From: Gammaproteobacteria bacterium
Lineage (GTDB): Bacteria; Pseudomonadota; Gammaproteobacteria; HK1
NCBI GenBank assembly: GCA_021773635.1
Contig: JAJFJV010000021.1
Coordinates: 62,001-126,000, forward strand
DNA: 64,000 nucleotides
Direction: 5' to 3'
Part shown: positions 17,236 to 26,361 of the stretch, in pieces
Numbering within the stretch: the stretch's first letter is position 1
How the letters are laid out: every line of letters begins with the position of its first letter
The notes under the pieces: generated by a model
Databases searched by the model: none
What the model was told of the DNA's origin: nothing
What the model saw: the letters and a program-made list of their open reading frames with translations, nothing else
Made by a program: the position numbers and the translations under genes

Positions 17236-17394
17236 TTAACGCCCGCGTACGATGCGATCCTGGGTATTAAAGTCGTAGCTGGTAGCTACGCCAGAATCTG
17301 CCCCCGACTCATCCTCCGTTCCTACATCCCCACTATCCACTCCGTGGAGCAGCGCATCGATTTCATCCTGGGAAAGTATGTCGTCGGCGGCCAT
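17236..17394 (-). pseudogene. fliM: FliM N-terminal segment (CheY-P-binding peptide) ended by an in-frame TAA
   Basis: Starting at the ATG at 17394, 5 bases after the fliL stop, the frame encodes 52 residues: MAADDILSQDEIDALLHGVD, an acidic linker, then SYDFNTQDRIVRGR, followed by TAA. LSQDEIDALL is the conserved FliM peptide that binds phosphorylated CheY. Reading on past the stop without any shift gives PTLEMINERFARH, so the break is a single nonsense codon and not an indel. Full-length fliM would be 16378-17394, 338 codons. It may be translated as a free peptide, read through, or be dead. Confidence 0.85.
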
Positions 17395-17399
17395 CAGGC

Positions 17400-17903
17400 T
17401 TACTGCATGACAAAGCTGGTGAAGTAGACATTCTCAATACCCGTATTGCCGGTCTCCCGCTTGAGAATTTCCTGAATAGCAGCCAATACCTCGGACTGTA
17501 ATTTCAGCTTGCCCTCTCGCTGCGAGAGTTCCTGAGAGGTTTTGCTGCTGAACAGCATCACCAGGCTGTCACGAACTACCGGCATATGCTGCTGCAACTG
17601 CTTCTCGACATCTTCATCGCGGGTCATTGCCTGCAACTCCACCTGCAAAAAACGGGCACCGCTACCAGACTGGAAATTGACGGTAAAACTGGGTGTCAGG
17701 GAGATATAAATGGCCTCTTTAGGCTCCTCCTCCTTTTCGACCTCGACCACCACCTCGGTATCAGCCTGCTTCCCGCCAAGAAAAAAAATGGTGCCACCGA
17801 TCCCCGCTCCCAAAATTAACAAAGCTGCGAGTCCGAGCAGGATGATATTTTTCTTCCCCGATTTCGGTGCTTCCTCCGAAAGTTCGATCTCTTCCTCTGC
17901 CAT
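17400..17903 (-). CDS. fliL: Flagellar basal body-associated protein FliL
   Basis: 167 residues from the ATG at 17903, chosen because AGGGG stands 8 bases before it; the frame extends to 17939 without support. A short acidic cytoplasmic N-terminus is followed by one membrane helix (NIILLGLAALLILGAGIGGTIFFLGG), an acidic spacer and a periplasmic SPFH-like domain ending SFVMQ. FliL surrounds the stator. It heads the long operon and has a sigma-54 promoter 32 bases upstream. Confidence 0.93.
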   Translation of the reverse strand: MAEEEIELSEEAPKSGKKNIILLGLAALLILGAGIGGTIFFLGGKQADTEVVVEVEKEEEPKEAIYISLTPSFTVNFQSGSGARFLQVELQAMTRDEDVEKQLQQHMPVVRDSLVMLFSSKTSQELSQREGKLKLQSEVLAAIQEILKRETGNTGIENVYFTSFVMQ

Positions 17904-17934
17904 TCGCTGTCCCCTTATCGTTAATATATTCGTT

Positions 17935-17951
17935 AGCAAAGCGCGTGCCAG
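17935..17951 (-). promoter_or_regulatory. Sigma-54 promoter of the fliL operon
   Basis: The minus strand reads CTGGCACGCGCTTTGCTA: a perfect match to TGGCACG-N4-TTGCW with GG and GC 10 bases apart. The predicted start near 17923 gives a leader of about 20 bases before fliL. Confidence 0.9.
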
Positions 17952-17956
17952 AACTA

Positions 17957-17985
17957 TTACCGCTTATTATTCAATGCGTTATAAT
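17957..17985 (+). promoter_or_regulatory. Possible sigma-70 promoter pointing away from fliL
   Basis: TTACCG and a perfect TATAAT are separated by 17 bases on the plus strand, against the direction of all neighbouring flagellar genes. It overlaps no gene and lies 83 bases before the small ORF at 18068. Confidence 0.45.
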
Positions 17986-18067
17986 ATCAACGCCCTGCTA
18001 CCGACAGAATTTTGACGGCATAGACTGGCGCCTGATCGGCAACAAAAGGATATTGCGGGGAGGGAGG

Positions 18068-18232
18068 ATGCAGCAAGGCCCGATCGTGGAGTCGGCTCTC
18101 ACTGCGGGCGTTACAAAATCTGGCAGCCCCTGGGCGGTGCGTGAGGTACAGAATCAGGTGTCAGGGGAAAAAATCGCAGGAAACATCAACAATGGTATGC
18201 CCCGCTACGGGGAGGATGCTGTCAGATTGTGA
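18068..18232 (+). CDS. Possible 54-residue protein, unknown
   Basis: ATG at 18068 is preceded by a purine-rich GGGGAGGGAGG, an unusually strong ribosome site with short spacing. The product begins MQQGPIVESALTAGVTKSGS and has no membrane segment or recognisable motif. It is alone on the plus strand between fliL and fliK and has a TATAAT box upstream. The region could instead encode a small RNA or only a transcribed leader. I do not recognise it. Confidence 0.4.
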   Translation: MQQGPIVESALTAGVTKSGSPWAVREVQNQVSGEKIAGNINNGMPRYGEDAVRL

Positions 18233-18246
18233 AGTTCAGGCTCTGG

Positions 18247-19248
18247 TCAAACATACTTATCCACCAAGCCTTGTTGCGTAGCAACGACCCCATGTTTAGA
18301 GGATGAGTCCTCTTCGAGGTGAAAAAAATTGTCTTCGGCCACGATATCCGCCTCAGGTCCATTATCAAAACCACCCGTCTGGCCATTCCCAATATCCACG
18401 TTCACCGTGGAAAATCCACTTTCCATTAACGACTCTCGAAGACGGAAGCTGGCTTGCTCCAGCAATTCACGACTCTGGGCATGCTGCGCGGAAAAATGGA
18501 TCTGGGTCTCACCACCATCCACGGAAATCTTGACCGCGATGGGCCCCAGTTCGGGTGGATTGAGGCGAATTTCCGCCGATGAAACATTCTGTTTCACCAG
18601 CCAACTCACCCGGGTCCCGAATTCCTGGCTCCATCCGGGTGCGCTCACCGGGGTCTGGATAGTCTGTACAACTTCTCCCCTGAAACTGATCTCGCCGGGA
18701 ATCGCTGGACTCACTGCCTGTGCCAGAGCTGCCGTGGGTTGAGTGCTTTGGGAATGCACCAGCGGGACTTCCATGGTCTTGAGTTGAGTCCCACTCTCGG
18801 ATGCCAAGGCATGCGTCACGCGGGCCAAAGCACCTGTTTGCTCTGATGTCGCCTTTGCTCCGATAGTTAATTCCGGTTCCATCGGACCTGAAGCGGAGTC
18901 GGGGAGAGAGCCGGCATCAACCGCGGCCACAATCCTGGGGCCCAACTGTTTCACCGTGGATAAAAGCTCGCCCGCAAGGGGCTTGAATTCTGTGGCCTCA
19001 GGGACCGCTAGTTCAAGGAGGGGCGGCAAAGTATTGCCATGAGGCAAGTCGGGGAGAGCGGTACCGAAGGTTGCCGCGACCGCCTCCGGAAGCGTGGACA
19101 AGGCGAGAATCTGCTCGTTCAGAAGTCCGGAAAAAGGCTCTTCCTGATTTACGTGCAAGCCTTCAGGTCCACGGGATTCCGGGCCCGTCCCGAGCTTTGC
19201 CACACCCGGCCCCAACAATCCCAACCCTCCGGTGCTTTGCTCCGACAT
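18247..19248 (-). CDS. fliK: Flagellar hook-length control protein FliK
   Basis: 333 residues from the ATG at 19248, chosen for GGAG 7 bases upstream; the frame extends to 19296 without support. A long low-complexity N-terminal region, rich in Leu, Pro and Ala, serves as the ruler. The C-terminal Flg_hook domain has WSQEFGTRVSWLVKQNVSSAEIRLNPPELGPIAVKISVDG, then HFSAQHAQSRELLEQASFRLRESLMESG. A sigma-54 site at 19292-19308 gives it its own transcript. Confidence 0.93.
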   Translation of the reverse strand: MSEQSTGGLGLLGPGVAKLGTGPESRGPEGLHVNQEEPFSGLLNEQILALSTLPEAVAATFGTALPDLPHGNTLPPLLELAVPEATEFKPLAGELLSTVKQLGPRIVAAVDAGSLPDSASGPMEPELTIGAKATSEQTGALARVTHALASESGTQLKTMEVPLVHSQSTQPTAALAQAVSPAIPGEISFRGEVVQTIQTPVSAPGWSQEFGTRVSWLVKQNVSSAEIRLNPPELGPIAVKISVDGGETQIHFSAQHAQSRELLEQASFRLRESLMESGFSTVNVDIGNGQTGGFDNGPEADIVAEDNFFHLEEDSSSKHGVVATQQGLVDKYV

Positions 19249-19291
19249 CGATGTTCTCCTGCTTCGCGTTAGCCGATCCTGGCTATTAGCA

Positions 19292-19308
19292 AGCAAACAA
19301 CGTACCAG
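19292..19308 (-). promoter_or_regulatory. Sigma-54 promoter of fliK
   Basis: The minus strand reads CTGGTACGTTGTTTGCT, one mismatch from consensus, with GG and GC 10 bases apart. The predicted start is near 19281, about 33 bases before fliK. It lies after the fliJ stop. Confidence 0.8.
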
Positions 19309-19371
19309 AATCCCGGATACCGAAACTGAAGGATCATCTATTCAGCCGGTGGGAGAGAGAAAAAACAGGCG

Positions 19372-19815
19372 CTAAGAGTTCTTGTTGGAGGAAAGACCTT
19401 GTTGCCGATCCTCCAGGTCCCCCTGCTCACGACCTGCAACACGGCGTTCCTCATCATTCTGACAACGGCTAATGACCTTGTCTACCACGCGATTCCGGGT
19501 ACGTTGGGCAACCCAGTTATCGATGTCGGCCTGACACTGATGATGGGCTTCATCAATCTGCCCCCTTAATACGGCCATAACCTCATCTATTTTATTTATA
19601 AACGAATGTATCTCTCTGATTTTATTTATTGTTACACCGGAAGAAGAGAGCTCGTCCAGACGTTTTTGATATTCGGCACGGTAGCCTGAAAGTTCCGCCA
19701 ACTGTTGCTCAAAATGGGCCACGACGTCGCGACTGGAGCGTAATTCACGCGCAGCACCTTGCTGCCGGCGATCCATTAGCCTGGAGACTGCTTGCAAACG
19801 TCGGGAACGCCTCAT
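19372..19815 (-). CDS. fliJ: Flagellar export protein FliJ
   Basis: A 147-residue, wholly helical, charged coiled-coil protein ([29 protein letters not shown]...). Its start overlaps the fliI stop as ATGA. FliJ is the stalk-like subunit of the FliHI export ATPase. Sequence conservation is low in this family; assignment rests on coiled coil, length and position. Confidence 0.88.
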   Translation of the reverse strand: MRRSRRLQAVSRLMDRRQQGAARELRSSRDVVAHFEQQLAELSGYRAEYQKRLDELSSSGVTINKIREIHSFINKIDEVMAVLRGQIDEAHHQCQADIDNWVAQRTRNRVVDKVISRCQNDEERRVAGREQGDLEDRQQGLSSNKNS

Positions 19816-21206
19816 ATCTCGCTCTCCGGCTGCCCTGCAGGATCAATACGCTGCGGCATCCTGTCAGCCAATAATTGCTCAAGGTTGTCGAGGCTTTGGC
19901 CAAACGAAACCGGCTGGTCCATTTCCTGACGGAGGAAATCCAATAGTTCCGGATACACCTGGATAGCTTCATCAAGCTGTTCATTGCTGCCCGGGGTATA
20001 GGCACCCACGTTAACCAAATCGTAATTCTCCTGAAAAGTAGAGTAGAGCTGACGGAAACGCCGTGCCTGTTGCTGATGTGGGCCCGCTGTAATATTGGGC
20101 ATAACCCGGCTGATGGAGGCCTCGACATCGATCGCCGGATAGCAGCCTTGCTCCGCGAGTCTACGTGATAACACGATGTGTCCGTCAAGAATGGCCCGGG
20201 CCGCCTCTGCCAGGGGGTCTCCCTGATCATCCGACTCCGTCAGTATCGTATAGAAAGCGGTGATACTGCCCCCTTGTACGCCACCATTTCCCGCGCGCTC
20301 GACCAGTTGTGGCATCCGCGCAAACACAGAAGGAGGGTAGCCCCGGGTGGCGGGTGGCTCGCCAATGGCCAAGGCAATTTCCCGTTGCGCCTGGGCAAAA
20401 CGGGTGAGTGAATCCATCAGCAGTAATACCCGGCAACCCCGGTCACGAAAATATTCGGCGATACTGGTGGCCAATATCGCCCCGTGCAAACGTACCAGTG
20501 GTGGCTCGTCCGCGGGGGCCGCCACAACCACCGCCCGGGCCATTCCCTCGTCACCAAGAATATCGGTGATAAACTCCTTGACCTCGCGGCCACGCTCACC
20601 AATCAGACCCACCACCACAACATCCGCACTGGTAAAACGGGTCATCATGCCAAGCAACACGCTCTTGCCTACGCCACTGCCGGCAAATAAGCCCATCCGT
20701 TGCCCTTCACCCACGCTAAACAGGGCATTGATGGCACGCACCCCCACATCCAGGGGTTGGTGAACCGGACGCCGGTCCATGGGATTGATCGAATGCCCGG
20801 ACATGGGAAAATGCTCACTAGCGGCTAATGGGCCCTTACCGTCGAGCGGCACCCCGGTACCATCAAGCACCCGCCCCAGCAAGCCGTCACCGACCCTGAT
20901 CTGGCCACCGCGCCCCACCGGAATCACGCGTGCATTCGGGGCCAGACCGCGCACATCGCCGATAGGCATCAGCAACAGCTTGTCACCCGAGAAACCCACC
21001 ACCTCAGCCTCTACCGGCACACCGCCCGAGCGCATTACCCTGCATTGATCACCGATAGCCGCCTGGCAACCCACCGATTCCAGGGTCAGGCCAACCATGC
21101 GTTTTAATTTCCCTTCCACCACCAACGGCCGGGGATTACGTGCCCGCTGCAAATACGGTTCGAGCCGCTCCCGGTTCATCGCCCGTGGCAGGGCATCAGC
21201 GCTCAC
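19812..21206 (-). CDS. fliI: Flagellum-specific export ATPase FliI
   Basis: I take a GTG at 21206, with GGAGG about 6 bases upstream, giving 464 residues and an 11-base overlap with fliH. The F1-type ATPase fold has Walker [18 protein letters not shown], Walker [38 protein letters not shown] and the FliI end region [24 protein letters not shown]. The longer frame to 21236 and an ATG at 21179 are alternatives. Confidence 0.95.
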   Translation of the reverse strand: MSADALPRAMNRERLEPYLQRARNPRPLVVEGKLKRMVGLTLESVGCQAAIGDQCRVMRSGGVPVEAEVVGFSGDKLLLMPIGDVRGLAPNARVIPVGRGGQIRVGDGLLGRVLDGTGVPLDGKGPLAASEHFPMSGHSINPMDRRPVHQPLDVGVRAINALFSVGEGQRMGLFAGSGVGKSVLLGMMTRFTSADVVVVGLIGERGREVKEFITDILGDEGMARAVVVAAPADEPPLVRLHGAILATSIAEYFRDRGCRVLLLMDSLTRFAQAQREIALAIGEPPATRGYPPSVFARMPQLVERAGNGGVQGGSITAFYTILTESDDQGDPLAEAARAILDGHIVLSRRLAEQGCYPAIDVEASISRVMPNITAGPHQQQARRFRQLYSTFQENYDLVNVGAYTPGSNEQLDEAIQVYPELLDFLRQEMDQPVSFGQSLDNLEQLLADRMPQRIDPAGQPESEI

Positions 21207-21870
21207 TCTCGCCCTCCTGCTGCCCACCCAACACATCGCTGATGATGGCGGACATGCGGCTCTTCAGACTGGCATCGATATGCGAACTATCCGTTTCGAT
21301 ACGACACCCTCCCCGCTCCAGCGAGGCGTCCTCACTAATTTCCCAAGGTTGTTTACTCTCATTTTCAGACATGGCCTCACGCATCAGCAAAGCATCCTGA
21401 GGATGGAGATAGAGGCGGACGTCACGCGCCGAAACCGGCAATACGGCAATCGCTCCGCGCACAGCGTGTAACACCACTTCCGGATCGGCTGCGATCTCGC
21501 GATAGACCATTTGCTCGGCAACCGCCATTGCCAGTTCTACAAGAATAGCCTCTGTTTCCTGCTCAAGCGCTTTCAGGGGCCCACTCATGTCCTCAAGTAA
21601 CTGCTGTGCCTGTGTCGCCAAGGGCTCCAACTCCAGGGCTGCCGCCTGGCGCCCCTCCGCCAAACCCTGTGCAAAGCCTGCCGCTCGCCCCTCGCGACGG
21701 GCTTCCTCCGAAGCCTGCTTCTGCAAACTTTCCATTTGTGCCGCGGTCAGTGCAGACAGATGATGGCTTCCTGTTGCAACGCTGCTCGCCCCGCCCACCG
21801 CGGGAAGCTCCCAGCGTTCATAAGCACTGAGGGTACCCTTCTCATCCTTTGTTGCTGTGCTTTTCGGCAT
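21196..21870 (-). CDS. fliH: Flagellar assembly protein FliH
   Basis: 224 residues: a variable N-terminus, a central Ala/Glu/Gly-rich helix with GxxxG-like repeats ([23 protein letters not shown]) and a C-terminal domain with [47 protein letters not shown]. It is the regulator and stalk of FliI, which overlaps its end. Confidence 0.93.
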   Translation of the reverse strand: MPKSTATKDEKGTLSAYERWELPAVGGASSVATGSHHLSALTAAQMESLQKQASEEARREGRAAGFAQGLAEGRQAAALELEPLATQAQQLLEDMSGPLKALEQETEAILVELAMAVAEQMVYREIAADPEVVLHAVRGAIAVLPVSARDVRLYLHPQDALLMREAMSENESKQPWEISEDASLERGGCRIETDSSHIDASLKSRMSAIISDVLGGQQEGESER

Positions 21871-21913
21871 ATCCGGCTACGCGCAAGCTATCGGACAGTG
21901 CGAAGACAACACG

Positions 21914-22924
21914 CTACACAAAGTCATCACCGCCCTGCCCTCCAAGCATAATCTCACCATCGTCCGCCAGGCGGCGCGCGATGGTAACGATTTCCTTTTG
22001 CGCCTCCTCAACCTCACTCAGGCGCACCGGTCCCTTGGCGTCCAGATCATCACGCATCATCTCTGCCGCGCGCTTGGACATGTTGCTGAAGAATTTCTCC
22101 TTCATTTCCTCATCCGCACCCTTCATCGCCAACAACAGGTTCTCAGAGGCGACTTCACGCAACAGCGTCTGGATCCCGGCATCGTCCACCTCGCCCAGAT
22201 TCTCGAAGACGAACATTTGGTCCTGAATTAACTGACTCAGATCGGCATCGACCTCTCCCATCTTCTCCATCAGGGTACTGCTTACCGTGGCATCGACAAA
22301 ATTCAATAATTCGGCAGCCTGTTGAACGCCACCCACCGATGCGGACTGAATATTGCCGGCACTGGAAATCTGCTTCTCAAGCATCTTATTGAGTTCCTGC
22401 AGAGCCCCCGGCTGCACCGAATCCAGCGTGGCGATACGCATCATGATGTCCACCCGCATTTCTTCGGGTAACAAGGACAGGATTTGGCCGGCCTGATCGC
22501 CATCCAGATAGGAAAGCACGATAGCGATAATCTGTGGATGCTCGTTACGTATGAGCTCGACCACCGCCCGCGGTTCCATCCATTTCAGGGATTCGAGTCC
22601 CTGGGCATTTCCGCCCAGTAAAATCCGGTCGATAACATTGCCGGCCTTGGTCTCGCCCAAGGCATCTATGAGGACCGTTCGAACGTAGCTATCCGAGTCC
22701 ATAGCAAGGGCCGTGTGACGTCCAACGGATTCCAGTAAATTGACCAGCACCCCGTCCATTTGCTCTTGGGAAACGTCACTCAGGGAAGCCATGGCCCCAC
22801 CCAGTTTCTGTACCTCCTTCGGCCCCATGTGCTTCAGGATCTCCACCGCGTGCGCCTCTCCCAGAGAGAGCAGCAGGATGGCCGCGCGATCCAGCCCGGA
22901 AATTGCTGTCGTTGCCTCAGCCAC
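21914..22924 (-). CDS. fliG: Flagellar motor switch protein FliG
   Basis: 336 residues with all three domains: the N-terminal FliF-binding part (GLDRAAILLLSLGEAHAVEILKHMGPKEVQKLG), the middle EHPQIIAIVLSYLDGDQAGQILSLLPEEMR (EHPQ motif) and the C-terminal stator-facing domain (MFVFENLGEVDDAGIQTLLREV). Torque residues look intact. It overlaps the fliF stop by 8 bases. Confidence 0.96.
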   Translation of the reverse strand: MAEATTAISGLDRAAILLLSLGEAHAVEILKHMGPKEVQKLGGAMASLSDVSQEQMDGVLVNLLESVGRHTALAMDSDSYVRTVLIDALGETKAGNVIDRILLGGNAQGLESLKWMEPRAVVELIRNEHPQIIAIVLSYLDGDQAGQILSLLPEEMRVDIMMRIATLDSVQPGALQELNKMLEKQISSAGNIQSASVGGVQQAAELLNFVDATVSSTLMEKMGEVDADLSQLIQDQMFVFENLGEVDDAGIQTLLREVASENLLLAMKGADEEMKEKFFSNMSKRAAEMMRDDLDAKGPVRLSEVEEAQKEIVTIARRLADDGEIMLGGQGGDDFV

Positions 22925-24551
22925 CTTCAGATACCCATGTTTTGACTACGCTGGCAGCCCGTTTTGGATCCTCGGATACGGCCGCCTTTGCCGCGTCCAG
23001 CGTCTGCCGCCCACCACCAGGCCCGGGTAGTGCCTGAACCCCGCCAGCCGCCGGAGCCCCGCCCTCAGCTCCCGGCTCTCCGGTGCCCGTGGCATCATCC
23101 CCGACCACCGCTACAGAGGTTGTCGCCCGTGTACTGAGATTACGCATCATCGGCCGCAACACCCCGAACACCAGGAACAATACGAAAATCACACCACTAA
23201 TCTGCTTTCCCAGATCCCACACCCAGGGTTGTTTCCAGATGGGAATATCCGGCAGTGGCTCCGCCACGGGTGGCTGGATAAAACGGTTGTTGATTACATT
23301 AATGCTGTCGCCGCGGGAGGCATCAAAGCCGATGGCGTCCTGTACCAACCCCACCACACGCTGCAATTCCTCTTCGCTCCAGGCCTTGCGCTCTACTTTC
23401 CCTCCATCAGCGGTAATTTTTTGATCATCAAGCACCACCGCCACCGAAACACGACGTACTAGACCCGCCGCGGCCCGCGTATGGCTGATGGTCCTGTCGA
23501 GACGATGGTTGACGATTTCCTCGCGCCGAAAATTCTTTGAAGCAGCCGTGCTCTCACTGGCCTCGGCACCGCCTGCCTGCTCCGGTGCTGCACCCGCACC
23601 TGGCGGCTGATTGCTCAGTGCCCCGGGAACACCTGCGATAGCGCCACCCCCGTCGCGTTGTTCAACGACTTGTCGACTCTCCACTGCGGGTAAATCCGGA
23701 TTGAAACTCTCACGCGTACGCTCGCTGCGAGTGAAATCCATATCCAGCGCGACTTGTGCCCGAAAACCATCCAGCCCCACGAAGGGATTCAATATATCGC
23801 TGATTTTTTTCAGATAGCTTTTCTCCACCCGTTGCCGATAAGCCAACTCCTGATTATTGGGTGCCAGCGCGTCATCACTGCCCGGGGCATTCAACAAATG
23901 CCCCTTGTCATTGATGACCCGAATATCGCCTACCTCCATCCCGGGCATGGCCGCTGCAATGAGATGCGCAATGGTCCAGGCCTGTCCTTCTTCCATACGT
24001 CGGCCCGGATGAAGCTTGACCACTACCGAGGCGCTGCCCCTGTTACCACCACGGATAAAGGCGCTTCGGGGAGGGCTCGCCAGATGCACCCGGGCACTCG
24101 CAATATTGTTCATCGTGGCAATGGAACGCCCCAGCTCCACCTCGCGGGCACGTTGGAAACGCGCCTGTTCCAGAAAACGGCTGGTGCCAAAACCCGGGGT
24201 CTCATTGAGGATCTCATAGCCTGAACTGCTACTTTTGGGTAACCCGGCCGCCGCCAGCTTGATGCGTGCCTCATCCACCCTGGAGGATGGAACCAATACC
24301 GCACCGGATGAATCATCGACGCGAAAGGAGATACCCGACTGCTGCAGGGCGCTCATGACTTCAGTGGCATCTTTACCACCGAGATTGCCATACAACAGGC
24401 TGTAATTCGGGGTCCACGACCACATGGCCCCCACCACCCCCAGGGCAACACTCGCCGCAAGGGCCAGCATCAACATGATCTGTCGCCCCGCGGCCATAAG
24501 CTGCAACCCTCCGGTTGCAGTAGATTCAGCGGGTAAATTTACAGTTGCCAT
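22917..24551 (-). CDS. fliF: Flagellar MS-ring protein FliF
   Basis: 544 residues with an N-terminal membrane helix (IMLMLALAASVALGVVGAMWSW), the ring-building motifs (YGNLGGKDATEVMSALQQSGI and GFGTSRFLEQARFQRAREVELGRSI), a second membrane helix near residue 440 and a cytoplasmic tail for FliG. It is preceded by fliE. Confidence 0.96.
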   Translation of the reverse strand: MATVNLPAESTATGGLQLMAAGRQIMLMLALAASVALGVVGAMWSWTPNYSLLYGNLGGKDATEVMSALQQSGISFRVDDSSGAVLVPSSRVDEARIKLAAAGLPKSSSSGYEILNETPGFGTSRFLEQARFQRAREVELGRSIATMNNIASARVHLASPPRSAFIRGGNRGSASVVVKLHPGRRMEEGQAWTIAHLIAAAMPGMEVGDIRVINDKGHLLNAPGSDDALAPNNQELAYRQRVEKSYLKKISDILNPFVGLDGFRAQVALDMDFTRSERTRESFNPDLPAVESRQVVEQRDGGGAIAGVPGALSNQPPGAGAAPEQAGGAEASESTAASKNFRREEIVNHRLDRTISHTRAAAGLVRRVSVAVVLDDQKITADGGKVERKAWSEEELQRVVGLVQDAIGFDASRGDSINVINNRFIQPPVAEPLPDIPIWKQPWVWDLGKQISGVIFVLFLVFGVLRPMMRNLSTRATTSVAVVGDDATGTGEPGAEGGAPAAGGVQALPGPGGGRQTLDAAKAAVSEDPKRAASVVKTWVSEGG

Positions 24552-24619
24552 ATTTGAACCTCAGGCGCCCCTGGTTTATTGCGGGCGATGTGCAGACAGG
24601 GAGTCATAAACAGGAATGC

Positions 24620-24940
24620 CTAAATCGGCATATTCATAATGTCCTGATAGGCGGTAATCAGGCGATTGCGCACCTGGGTAACCGCCTGAAAGGACAGGTT
24701 CGCCTTTTGTGCCGCCAGCATCACTTCCGCGATGGCTACACCGGGATCTCCCCGTTCGAAGGCCTCCGCTTTATGAGCGGCATCTTGCTGCAGACCGTTC
24801 ACCTGATTAAGCGAGGCCGTCAAGACACTGGAAAAGCCGCCTTTTTCCCCGGTTTTTTCTGGTGCAGCGGGGATTCCCTGGGCCTGTGCGGTCAGCGCAC
24901 GCATCTGTGCCAATAATTGATTGACGTCGTTGGTCTTCAT
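24620..24940 (-). CDS. fliE: Flagellar MS-ring/rod junction protein FliE
   Basis: 106 residues with the FliE C-terminal pattern GVAIAEVMLAAQKANLSFQAVTQVRNRLITAYQDIMNMPI. It joins rod to MS ring. Only 34 bases separate it from fleR, and I find no convincing promoter in that gap, so it is probably read from the fleSR promoter. Confidence 0.95.
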   Translation of the reverse strand: MKTNDVNQLLAQMRALTAQAQGIPAAPEKTGEKGGFSSVLTASLNQVNGLQQDAAHKAEAFERGDPGVAIAEVMLAAQKANLSFQAVTQVRNRLITAYQDIMNMPI

Positions 24941-24974
24941 GCTATCTCCCCTCTTGCTATAGTCCCGGAACCTT

Positions 24975-26312
24975 TCAGGCTGGCACCTCGATACCCGCTG
25001 TCCGCATGCGTGCCAGCTTGTAACGCAGGGTTCGTGGGCTGATGCCCAGATTTTTTGCCACCACGCTACGATTGCCCGCAGCCTCGTTCAACGCCGTCAG
25101 AATGACCCCGTATTCGCGCTCCTTGAGCTTGTCCTCCAGCGCCTCTCCAACCGCCGGCGCGGGCACCAGAATGCTTTCTGACGACTTTGCGATGCCTTCC
25201 GTTTCCAGGCAAAGATCGGCCACGTCAATGCAATCACCCACCTGCAGCACCATGGCCCGCTGTATCACATTGTCCAGTTCTCGAATATTTCCTGGCCAAG
25301 GCTGGCTGCACAGACTCGCTACCGCCGCCTCACTGAACCCGGGACGAACCGCCGGATTATCACCAAAACGTGTAACCAGAAAATCGGCCAGGGCCGGTAT
25401 ATCGCCACGGCGCTCACGCAATGGCGGTACAGCCAGGGGAAACACGTTCAGGCGGTAGTAGAGATCTTCCCGAAAACGCCCCGCCTCCACCTCCTTCTTC
25501 AAATCCCGGTTAGTGGTGGCCAGCACCCGCACATCCAGTGCAATGAGCTTGCTGGAACCCAGACGCTCCACCTCACGCTCCTGCAGTACGCGTAGCAGCT
25601 TGGCCTGCAGGCCAAGGTCCATTTCCGATATTTCATCCAGCAACAGGGTGCCATTACCCGCCTGTTCGAACTTGCCCGGGCAAGCCTTGTAGGCCCCTGT
25701 GAAGGCGCCTTTTTCATAACCAAACAGTACGGCTTCCAGCATATTGTCCGGAATCGCCGCACAATTAATGGCGACAAAAGGTCCCTCGGCACGTGCTGAC
25801 TGATCGTGGACAAAGCGCGCCAGCACCTCTTTTCCGGTTCCGCTTTCACCACTAATCATTACCGTGACATCGCTGCCCGCGACTCGCCGTGCAAGCTCCA
25901 CTACCGCCTTCGAACGCGGGTCTTCGGCCACCATGGCGCTATTGGCTGGCGGCACCTCCAGATAACGGCTGACCTTGCTAACCAGCACCTCTGCCTCAAA
26001 AGGCTTCACCAGATAATCCGCAGCACCCTCGCGCATGGCATCCACGGCCTGGCGAATAGTGCCGTAGGCGGTCATAAAGAGAACCGGAATCGACGGATAG
26101 TGGGGCCGCATGCTTTTTAGCAGGGCCAAGCCATCCATCGGCTCCATCTTGATATCGCTCAACACCAGTCCGGGCGCCTCGTCGGCCAGTAGCTTCATCG
26201 CCGCTTGGCCATCGCCTGCGGAAAAAGTGCTAAAGCCAGCCATGCCCAGAATGTCGCATAACGCGGTACGCAACTCCGGGTCATCCTCAACCACCAAAAC
26301 AGATGCGCTCAC
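24975..26312 (-). CDS. fleR: Sigma-54-dependent response regulator FleR
   Basis: 445 residues from a GTG at 26312 with GGGAG 8 bases upstream (a GTG at 26354 is the longer option). It has a receiver domain with phosphoacceptor Asp53 ([13 protein letters not shown]), an AAA+ domain with GESGTGKE (Walker A) and GAFTGA (sigma-54 contact), and a C-terminal Fis-type helix-turn-helix ([22 protein letters not shown]). It turns on class III flagellar genes with sigma-54; candidate targets in this window are the flg, fliK and fliL promoters. Confidence 0.95.
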   Translation of the reverse strand: MSASVLVVEDDPELRTALCDILGMAGFSTFSAGDGQAAMKLLADEAPGLVLSDIKMEPMDGLALLKSMRPHYPSIPVLFMTAYGTIRQAVDAMREGAADYLVKPFEAEVLVSKVSRYLEVPPANSAMVAEDPRSKAVVELARRVAGSDVTVMISGESGTGKEVLARFVHDQSARAEGPFVAINCAAIPDNMLEAVLFGYEKGAFTGAYKACPGKFEQAGNGTLLLDEISEMDLGLQAKLLRVLQEREVERLGSSKLIALDVRVLATTNRDLKKEVEAGRFREDLYYRLNVFPLAVPPLRERRGDIPALADFLVTRFGDNPAVRPGFSEAAVASLCSQPWPGNIRELDNVIQRAMVLQVGDCIDVADLCLETEGIAKSSESILVPAPAVGEALEDKLKEREYGVILTALNEAAGNRSVVAKNLGISPRTLRYKLARMRTAGIEVPA

Positions 26313-26361
26313 CTTTGCTCTCCCGTTAATACCTGCTTTGCCGTACTCCACCACGGGCCCG

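Larger units (their letters stand above)
17904..18246. other. Intergenic region between fliL and fliK (343 bp)
   Basis: It contains the sigma-54 promoter of fliL on the minus strand, a sigma-70-like promoter on the plus strand (17957-17985) and a 54-codon plus-strand ORF with a strong ribosome site (18068-18232). The small ORF converges on fliK. Confidence 0.7.

Noticed and set aside
17867-18067. Upstream part of the 121-codon plus-strand frame leading into the 54-codon ORF
   Set aside because: It overlaps the fliL start and its promoter and has no ribosome site; only the part from 18068 is supported.
25001-25015. Sigma-54-like TGGCACGCATGCGGA upstream of fliE (minus strand)
   Set aside because: The -24 box is good but the -12 position reads GA and not GC, and it lies inside fleR coding sequence.
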